Source of the DNA: Saccharopolyspora shandongensis
Lineage (GTDB): Bacteria; Actinomycetota; Actinomycetes; Mycobacteriales; Pseudonocardiaceae
Direction of reading: 5' to 3'
Length of the DNA stretch: 64,000 bases
Assembly (NCBI RefSeq): GCF_900106995.1
Contig: NZ_FNOK01000002.1
Coordinates: 62,001-126,000 of the forward strand
Shown here: positions 58,430-64,000 of the stretch, one piece after another
Layout: each line of letters begins with the position of its first letter
Numbering within the stretch: position 1 is the first letter of the stretch
Notes under the pieces: generated by a model
Database searches by the model: none
Told to the model about the DNA's origin: nothing
Seen by the model: only the letters and a program-made list of their open reading frames with translations
Made by a program: the position numbers and the translations under genes

Positions 58430-59329
58430 TTGACTGATCAACTGCTCTCCGCACCCGCTCCTGCCCGGAGCTTCGTCGCCGGTCCACTGCCGGTGCTGCT
58501 CGCGGCGTTCCTGTGGGGCACCACGGGAACGGCCGCCAGCTTCGCCCCGGCAGCCGCGAGCCCGCTGTCGATCGGCGCCGCCACCATGGGCGTAGGCGGC
58601 GTGCTGCTGCTCGTGATCGCCGGGCGGTCCGCGTTGGACGTGCTGCGGGCCGGCCGGACCGGGCTGCTGCTCGTGGGCGCCCTGGCCGTAGCGGTCTACC
58701 CGCTGGCGTTCTACTCGTCGATGGCGCTCGCCGGGGTCGCCATCGGCACCGTCATCACGCTCGGCTCGGCGCCCGTGTTCGCCGCGGTCCTGGAACGCGT
58801 CGCCGACGGCGTCCGGCTGGATCGCCGGTGGGCGCTGGCCGCCGCGGTTTCGGTGCTCGGCCTGCTGCTGATCACCGTGGGCGGCGAGAGCGGCGTCGGC
58901 GCGGACGTCGTCGTGGGCGCCCTGCTCGGCTTGCTCGGCGGCGCCGCGTACGTCGTTTACTCGTGGGCGGCCGCGCGGATCATGCGCGGCGGCCACGGCT
59001 CACGCGCGGTGATGGGCGCGATGTTCGGGGCCGGCGCCGTCGTGCTGCTGCCGGTCCTGGCGTTGACCGGCGGTCCCCTGCTGAGCTCGCCGTCCGGGCT
59101 GCTGGTTGCGGGCTACCTCTCGGTGATCCCGATGGGCCTGGCGTACCTGCTGTTCGGCGCCGGGCTGCGCCGCACGTCGGCCAGCGTCGCGACGACGCTG
59201 AGCCTGCTGGAACCGGTGGTGGCCGCGCTGCTGAGCGTGCTCGTCGTCGGGGAACGGCTGGGCGTCGCGGCGTGGTGCGGCGTCGCGCTCATCGGCATCG
59301 GATTGGTGCTGGTCAGCACCCGCCGCTGA
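58430..59329 (+). CDS. EamA-family (DMT) transporter
   Basis: 299 residues, ten helices in two EamA repeats (LLAAFLWGTTGTAASFAPAA at ~20-40; VVGALLGLLGGAAYVVYSWA at ~160-185). Drug/metabolite transporter superfamily, likely exporting an amino acid, nucleoside or similar small molecule. TTG start at 58430 with GGAAGAG eight bases upstream; earlier in-frame starts lack such a site. Expression may be set by the tandem palindromes and leader upstream. Confidence 0.9.
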   Translation: MTDQLLSAPAPARSFVAGPLPVLLAAFLWGTTGTAASFAPAAASPLSIGAATMGVGGVLLLVIAGRSALDVLRAGRTGLLLVGALAVAVYPLAFYSSMALAGVAIGTVITLGSAPVFAAVLERVADGVRLDRRWALAAAVSVLGLLLITVGGESGVGADVVVGALLGLLGGAAYVVYSWAAARIMRGGHGSRAVMGAMFGAGAVVLLPVLALTGGPLLSSPSGLLVAGYLSVIPMGLAYLLFGAGLRRTSASVATTLSLLEPVVAALLSVLVVGERLGVAAWCGVALIGIGLVLVSTRR

Positions 59330-59334
59330 CAACC

Positions 59335-59447
59335 TGTGCACAGCTGTGGATAACTTTGTCCACAGCTGTGCACAAGCCGGTCGCCCGACCAGGTGTTTTC
59401 GCAGCTGAGAACCCTGTTGAAAAAGTTGTCCACAAGGCTGTGGACAA
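59335..59447. promoter_or_regulatory. DnaA-box cluster
   Basis: Six boxes in 113 bp: TGTGGATAA (59345-59353, reverse TTATCCACA), TTGTCCACA (59356-59364), TTGTCCACA (59426-59434), TGTGGACAA (59439-59447), and near-matches TGTGCACAG (59335-59343) and TGTGCACAA (59367-59375). It lies between the EamA gene and the SLC13 permease gene. No dnaA or dnaN is near, so this is not the usual oriC setting. Confidence 0.75.
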
Positions 59448-59512
59448 CTGCGCCGCACAGATGAAGCGGTCCTCATGGGCGGTTCACGCGCGGTTCAGCG
59501 GCGGGACAGATC

Positions 59513-61024
59513 GTGGACGACGTGGGCAGCCATGAGGACACCGCGCAGCTGGGGCGCACCGAGTTCGCCACGAGCCCGGTGCACACCGCCCGCGTGGCGT
59601 CCGACCCGAGCGCCGGGCGCGGCTGGGCCGTCGGAATCACCCTCGGCGCGCTCGGCCCGCTCGTGCTGCTGGCGGTGCTGACCGCGCCGGCGGACGCTAG
59701 GGCCGACCAACTCGGTCGGTCCGGGCTGATCACCATCCTGGTGTTCGCCGCCGCCGTGGCCGGTTGGATGAGCAACCGGCTCGACGACACCTTCGTCGCG
59801 CTGTCCGCCGCGTCCGCGCTGGTGGTGCTGGGCGCGCTGGACGCCGAGGAGCTGTTCGAGTCACTCGGCGCGGACCAGATCTGGCTGCTGGTGGCGGCGT
59901 TCGTGCTGGCCGCCGGGATCAACCGGACCGGCCTGCCCGCCCGGCTGGCCATCGTGCTGGTCGGGCGCGCCCGATCGGCTCGCGGCCTGGCGCACCTGAT
60001 CACCGCGGGCCTGGTGATCACCGCGCTGCTGGTGCCGAGCACGAGCGGCCGCGCGGCGCTGGTGCTGCCCATCTTCCTCGCGCTGGCGGACGCGTTCGCG
60101 CACCGGCCGCGCCTGGTCCGGGCCCTCGCCGTGCTGTTCCCGACCGTCGTGCTGCTGTCCGCGATCGCGACGCTGGTCGGCGCCGGGGCGCACCTGATCA
60201 CCAGCCAGGTCCTGGACAGCACGGTCGGCACGGGCATCGGCTTCGGCCAGTGGCTGCTGTGGGGCGTGCCGTTCGCCGTGGTGAGCTCGCACCTGGCGGC
60301 GGAGCTGGTGCTGCTGCTGTTCACCGGGCGCGCGGAGCGCCGGGCGCGGCTGCGGGTCGACGCCGCCGCGCTGCGCGAGCAGCTCGACGTGCCGCCGCTG
60401 ATGCGGCGAGCCGAGATCCGCGCCATCGGCCTGCTCGGCACCGTCGTGCTGCTCTGGAGCACCGAGGCGCTGCACGGCCTGTCGCCCGCGCTGATCGCGC
60501 TGGCCGGGGCGCTGCTGATCGCCTCGCCGCGATTCGGGACGGTGCTCATCGGCGCCGCGATCTCCGAAATTCCCTGGTCTCTGCTGCTCTTCATGGCCGC
60601 CACCACGGCGCTCGGCGCGGCGCTGACCGAGTCCGGGGCCGCCGGCTGGGTCGCCGCGAACGCGCTCGTCGGCGACAGCGCCGGCGCCATGCTGATCGCC
60701 GTCGTCGCGTTGAGCGTCGCCGCGCACCTGTTGGTGCAGTCGCGGTCCGCGCGATCGGCGGTGCTGATCCCGCTGATCGTGCCCGCCGCCCTCGCGGTCG
60801 GCATGAACCCGGTCGCGCTGGCCTTCGCCTCGACCGCCGCCGCGGGCTTCTGCCACACGCTGCCGTCCTCCGCCAAGCCGGTCGCGATGTTCGCCCGGCT
60901 CGACCACACCTACGCCCCGCGCGACCTGCTCAAGCTGTCCGCCCTGCTCGGCCCCGCGACGGGCGCGCTCGTCGTGCTGTTCGCCCTGTTCGTCTGGCCG
61001 GCGCTCGGCCTGCCGCTCACCTGA
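59513..61024 (+). CDS. SLC13-type anion permease (DASS/citrate-like)
   Basis: 503 residues, about 12-13 helices. Conserved SLC13-like segments: QIWLLVAAFVLAAGINRTGL, ITALLVPSTSGRAALVLPIF at ~180, and the second re-entrant half ASTAAAGFCHTLPSSAKPVA at ~445. Such permeases take up di- or hydroxy-carboxylates. It is directly followed by glycerate kinase, so glycerate or a related C3/C4 acid is a reasonable substrate (inference). GTG start at 59513, weak ribosome site. Confidence 0.88.
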   Translation: MDDVGSHEDTAQLGRTEFATSPVHTARVASDPSAGRGWAVGITLGALGPLVLLAVLTAPADARADQLGRSGLITILVFAAAVAGWMSNRLDDTFVALSAASALVVLGALDAEELFESLGADQIWLLVAAFVLAAGINRTGLPARLAIVLVGRARSARGLAHLITAGLVITALLVPSTSGRAALVLPIFLALADAFAHRPRLVRALAVLFPTVVLLSAIATLVGAGAHLITSQVLDSTVGTGIGFGQWLLWGVPFAVVSSHLAAELVLLLFTGRAERRARLRVDAAALREQLDVPPLMRRAEIRAIGLLGTVVLLWSTEALHGLSPALIALAGALLIASPRFGTVLIGAAISEIPWSLLLFMAATTALGAALTESGAAGWVAANALVGDSAGAMLIAVVALSVAAHLLVQSRSARSAVLIPLIVPAALAVGMNPVALAFASTAAAGFCHTLPSSAKPVAMFARLDHTYAPRDLLKLSALLGPATGALVVLFALFVWPALGLPLT

Positions 61025-61049
61025 CAAGTCCACAGTGGAGGAGAACATC

Positions 61050-62195
61050 ATGCTGCGCTTCGCCGTCGCCCCGAGCGGGTTCAAGGAATGCCTGGACGCC
61101 GAGGCCGTCGCCGACGGGATCCGCACCGGCATCCGCCGGGTGGTGCCCGCCGCGGTCATCGACACGATCCCGCTGATCGACGGCGGCGAGGGATCGGCGC
61201 GGCTGCTGGCCCGGTCGACCCACGGCGAGCTGGTGCCGGTCACCGCCACCGGGCCGGTCGGCGAACCGGTGGAGTCGCACTTCGCGCTGCACGGCGACAC
61301 CGGCTTCGTGGAAATGGCCGCCGCAGCCGGGCTTTCCCTGGTGCCGCCGGGCCGGCGCGATCCCGGCGCGACGACCAGTCGTGGCGTCGGCGAGCTGATC
61401 ACCGCCGCGCTCGACGCTGGCGTGAAGAAGATCGTCATCGGCTGCGGCGACTCCGGGACGTGCGACGGCGGCGCCGGCGCGCTGCGTGCGCTCGGCGTTC
61501 GTGTGCTGGACGCCGACAGGGCGGAGATCGGCGACGGCGGCGCGGAACTCGTCCGCGCCCGGCGGCTCGACGCGACCGGGCTGGACCCGCGACTGTCCGA
61601 AGTGGAGCTCGTGGTCGCGGTGAACCCGACGAACGTGCTGTGCGGGCCGGACGGCGTCGCGCGCCGCTACGGGCCGCAGAAGGGCGCCACGCCGGAGCGC
61701 GTCGAGCAGCTCGCCGCCGCCATGCAGGTCTGGGCGGAAGTCCTGCGCCGGCACAGCGGAACCAGGTTCACCGACCTGCCCGGCGGCGGTGCCTCGGGCG
61801 GGCTCGGCGCCGGGCTGGCGGCAGTGCTCGGGGCGCGGCTGGCCTCGCGGTTCGACGTGTTCCTCGAAAGCAGCGACCTGGACCAGCGGCTGCGCGCCGC
61901 CGACCTGGTGATCACGGCCGAAGGCGCGATCGACGCGTCCACCGCGCTCGGCAAGATCCCGACCGAGGTGGCGCGGCGGGCGAAGCGGCACGGCAAGCCG
62001 GTGATCGCCCTGTGCGGCACCATCGGCCCCGGCGCGGACACCAGCTACGACCACGGGATCGACGCGATCACCGGCATCCTGACGGAACCGGTGGACCTGG
62101 CGGACGCGATCACCCGCGCCCCGGAGCTCATCGCGGACGCCACCGCCCGAACCCTCCGCATGCTCCTCGTCGGCCGCACCTTACGCGCGGCCTGA
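61050..62195 (+). CDS. Glycerate kinase
   Basis: Phosphorylates glycerate. 381 residues, GarK/GlxK-type (family 1). Visible: LRFAVAPSGFKECLDAEAVA, DTIPLIDGGEGSARLLARST, FVEMAAAAGLSLVPPGRRDP, TTSRGVGELITAALDAGVKK, GCGDSGTCDGGAGALRALGV, NPTNVLCGPDGVARRYGPQK, LPGGGASGGLGAGLAAVLGA, VITAEGAIDASTALGKIPTE. ATG at 61050 follows GTGGAGGAG; an upstream in-frame GTG at 61035 is inside the ribosome site. Cotranscribed with the permease. Confidence 0.95.
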   Translation: MLRFAVAPSGFKECLDAEAVADGIRTGIRRVVPAAVIDTIPLIDGGEGSARLLARSTHGELVPVTATGPVGEPVESHFALHGDTGFVEMAAAAGLSLVPPGRRDPGATTSRGVGELITAALDAGVKKIVIGCGDSGTCDGGAGALRALGVRVLDADRAEIGDGGAELVRARRLDATGLDPRLSEVELVVAVNPTNVLCGPDGVARRYGPQKGATPERVEQLAAAMQVWAEVLRRHSGTRFTDLPGGGASGGLGAGLAAVLGARLASRFDVFLESSDLDQRLRAADLVITAEGAIDASTALGKIPTEVARRAKRHGKPVIALCGTIGPGADTSYDHGIDAITGILTEPVDLADAITRAPELIADATARTLRMLLVGRTLRAA

Positions 62196-62207
62196 CCGAG
62201 GTCGAGT

Positions 62208-62260
62208 GGAGCGAACGGACCGTTTATCTCATCAGGCGAGGTGAACAGGCCGTTGACTCC
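62208..62260. repeat. GAACGG/CCGTTC hairpin repeat, unit 1 behind glycerate kinase
   Basis: GGAGCGAACGGACCGTTTATC, spacer, GAGGTGAACAGGCCGTTGAC. It lies directly behind the glycerate kinase stop. Confidence 0.8.
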
Positions 62261-62332
62261 GTCCGCCAAAACCAACCCGCGCATTCGGCAACGGATCCCC
62301 AACCTCAGCGGCGCCATCCGCAAGCCGCGCCA

Positions 62333-62384
62333 GAGCGAATGGCCTGTTCACCTCACTTTTCGGGGTGAACGGGCCGTTCGCTCC
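62333..62384. repeat. GAACGG/CCGTTC hairpin repeat, unit 2
   Basis: GAGCGAATGGCCTGTTCACC, spacer, GGTGAACGGGCCGTTCGCTC: long stem around a TTTTC-like loop. Convergent gap. Confidence 0.8.
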
Positions 62385-62453
62385 ATCCCCAAGGCACGCA
62401 CCGGCCGGTGGACCAGGTGCTCGGAGGAAGCGGCGTCCGGATGAGGAAAGGAC

Positions 62454-62506
62454 GGAGCGAACGGACCGTTCGCCTCATTGGGCGAGGTGAACAGGCCGTT
62501 CACTGC
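62454..62506. repeat. GAACGG/CCGTTC hairpin repeat, unit 3
   Basis: GGAGCGAACGGACCGTTCGC, spacer, GAGGTGAACAGGCCGTTCAC. Nine bases before the gamma-glutamyltransferase stop. Confidence 0.8.
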
Positions 62507-62514
62507 AGCGCAGG

Positions 62515-64000
62515 TCAGCGGCCCGCGGCGTAGCCCTGGGCCCCGCGGGCGTTCGCCGCCGCGCGCAGCAGGCCGGAGTCCGGGTCCCGCGAGACCGCCG
62601 ACAGGCGGCCGAGGGCCCACGGCCCGGCGTCGAGCACGTCGTGGCCACGGCGGCGGAGCTCGGCGAGCGTGTCGGCGCCGAGCCGCGACTCCGCGACGAC
62701 GCGGCCGGGTTCCCAGGCGCGCGGGTAGAACGAGCCCGGGAACGCGCCGGTGTGCCAGGCCGGTGCGTCGATCGCCGCCTGCAGGTTCAGTCCACCGTGG
62801 ACGTGCGCCAGCCAGAAGCACAGCTGCCACTGGTCCTGCTGGTCGCCGCCCGGGGTGCCGAAGGCCATGGTCGGCACGCCGCCGCGCAGCGCCAGCGACG
62901 GGCTCAGCGTGATCCGGGGCCGCTTGCCCGGCGCCAGCGAGTTCGGCAGGCCCTCGTCCAGCCAGAACATCTGCGCCCGGCTGCCGAGGCAGAAGCCCAG
63001 TTCGGGGATGGTCGGCGAGGACTGCAGCCAACCGCCGGACGGCGTCGCCGAGATCAGGTTCCCCCACCGGTCGACCACGTCGACGTGCACCGTGTCGCCG
63101 CGGCTTTCGCCGGTCGGCGACACCGTGGGCTCGCCGATGCCGACACCGCTCGGGTCCTTCGCGCCGTCCACGCCGCGCCCCTCGGCGACGTGCGCGGCCA
63201 GGATCGCGTCGCGACCGCCCGGCGAGCCGGGGCGCAGCTCCAGCGAGGCGCGGTCGCCGATCAGCGCTCGGCGGGCGGCGGCGTAGTCGCGGGACACCAG
63301 GTCGGCGAGGACGCCGGGGTCGGCGGAGTCGCCGTACCAGGCCTCGCGGTCGGCGAAGGCGAGCTTGGCGGCCTCGACCGCGACGTGCACGGTGTCCGCG
63401 TCGGCGACGCCGTCGACGTAGTTGATCCGGTCGGACAGTCCTTCCAGGAGGCGCAGCTGCTGCGCCAGCGCGGGGCCCTGGGACCAGATGCCGAACTTCG
63501 CCAGGGTCCAGTCGCCGGGGAGGTCGACGGTCAGCGGGGTTTCGTAGCCCGCCTCGAACTCGGCCATGTCCTGCGCGGTGATGACGCCCGCGTGGTCCCG
63601 CCCGGAGTTGTCCCGGTGCGGCGTGCGCACGAACTTCTCGACCGCCTCGGCGACGAAGCCGTGCGACCAAGCGCGGCGGGCCGCGTCGATCTGCGCCTCG
63701 CGGCCTGGCCCGGCCGCCTCGCCCTCGGCCAGCAGCCGCTCCCACGTGTCGGCGAGCACCGGGTTCTTGAGCACGCTGCCGGGCTTCGGCGCGGCTCCGT
63801 CGGTCAGCCAGAGCTGGGCCGAGGTGGGCCAGTGGTCGGTGAACATCGCGCGGACCGTGTCGATGGTCGTGCTGATCCGCTCCACGATCGGGAACCCGTC
63901 ACGGGCGTAGCCGATGGCGTACTTCAGCACGTCGCGCAGCGACTTCGTGCCGTGATCGCGCAGCAACAGCAGCCAGCCGTCCCAGGCGCCCGGCACGGTG
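62515..64000 (-). CDS. Gamma-glutamyltransferase-like protein (partial, 5' end off right edge)
   Basis: At least 495 codons of a GGT-family Ntn-hydrolase. Visible: large-subunit segments YAIGYARDGFPIVERISTTI, ARRAWSHGFVAEAVEKFVRT, FADREAWYGDSADPGVLADL, then the maturation/nucleophile Thr in SRGDTVHVDVVDRWGNLISA, and PRITLSPSLALRGGVPTMAF, GTPGGDQQDQWQLCFWLAHV in the small subunit. Transfers or hydrolyses gamma-glutamyl groups; proteins of this branch are sometimes cephalosporin acylases. The N terminus and any signal peptide are outside the window. Confidence 0.92.
   Translation of the reverse strand, partial: TVPGAWDGWLLLLRDHGTKSLRDVLKYAIGYARDGFPIVERISTTIDTVRAMFTDHWPTSAQLWLTDGAAPKPGSVLKNPVLADTWERLLAEGEAAGPGREAQIDAARRAWSHGFVAEAVEKFVRTPHRDNSGRDHAGVITAQDMAEFEAGYETPLTVDLPGDWTLAKFGIWSQGPALAQQLRLLEGLSDRINYVDGVADADTVHVAVEAAKLAFADREAWYGDSADPGVLADLVSRDYAAARRALIGDRASLELRPGSPGGRDAILAAHVAEGRGVDGAKDPSGVGIGEPTVSPTGESRGDTVHVDVVDRWGNLISATPSGGWLQSSPTIPELGFCLGSRAQMFWLDEGLPNSLAPGKRPRITLSPSLALRGGVPTMAFGTPGGDQQDQWQLCFWLAHVHGGLNLQAAIDAPAWHTGAFPGSFYPRAWEPGRVVAESRLGADTLAELRRRGHDVLDAGPWALGRLSAVSRDPDSGLLRAAANARGAQGYAAGR

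Noticed and set aside
59335..59447. DnaA-box cluster as the chromosomal origin oriC
   Set aside because: No dnaA, dnaN, gyrB or rpmH nearby and few boxes compared with actinobacterial oriC; a secondary DnaA site is more likely.

Overview
This is a 64 kb piece of a high-GC actinomycete chromosome. It looks most like Pseudonocardiaceae, probably Saccharopolyspora or a close relative. That call is inference. It rests on the very high GC content, frequent GTG/TTG starts, ATGA/GTGA stop-start overlaps, the XRE-DUF5753/DUF397 gene pair, a DUF3558 lipoprotein, DUF5926, SigE-type sigma factors, IdeR/DmdR-type iron boxes, and several families of palindromic intergenic repeats. No phage, insertion sequence, CRISPR array or rRNA is visible. 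One tRNA-Gly(GCC) is present.

Layout. 1-4.0 kb: cytochrome bd oxidase operon cydA-cydB-cydD, running off the left edge. 4.2-7.5 kb: ECF sigma factor, zinc-finger anti-sigma membrane protein and an ABC exporter. 7.7-11.8 kb: GT39 glycosyltransferase, then a MocR regulator divergent from a Cys/Met-metabolism PLP enzyme. 12.0-13.0 kb: Abi/HEPN gene with palindromic operators and a strong terminator. 13.1-15.9 kb: tyrosine/homogentisate-type operon (unknown gene, fumarylacetoacetase, IclR). 16.1-22.0 kb: iron-box DUF2470 protein, CPBP membrane protein, Eis-like acetyltransferase, arginine deiminase, ferritin. 22.0-27.7 kb: an eroded accessory stretch with helicase and reductase remnants, a four-gene DUF3558 lipoprotein operon, the XRE/DUF397 pair and a SigE sigma operon. 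27.7-31.7 kb: DUF5926, glycerophosphodiesterase, DUF4328, rhodanese. 31.7-41.0 kb: two sodium:solute symporters with accessory proteins, a LytTR regulator and a LytS-type kinase (a likely carboxylate-uptake regulon), SppA and an Fpg/Nei glycosylase. 41.2-46.9 kb: putative immunity-protein pair, sigma factor, PPOX oxidoreductase, tRNA, dodecin with unusual codons, alpha-hydroxyacid oxidase, MsrA. 47-56.8 kb: acyltransferase, Gln-rich membrane protein, methyltransferase-double-glycosyltransferase, OmpR-type two-component system. 57-64 kb: baeRF protein, EamA transporter, SLC13 permease, glycerate kinase, gamma-glutamyltransferase (right edge).

The most interesting signal is not a gene. A structured repeat of about 190-220 bp occurs four times (29735-29932 minus, 50403-50620, 54046-54238, 56756-56936). 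Its stems differ in sequence between copies but keep their pairing. A C-A mismatch in the long stem and a G(T/A)CCA apical loop are preserved. Three of the four copies lie directly behind a stop codon on the same strand. This looks like an undescribed structured RNA or 3'-end element. Other repeat families are an 18-bp palindrome CAGTTTCAATTGAAACTG (four copies), GAACGG/CCGTTC hairpins (six, two of them inside the cydD reading frame), and a GTGCTTTG-type hairpin (three). Two DnaA-box clusters, at 59335-59447 and 40087-40125, also stand out.
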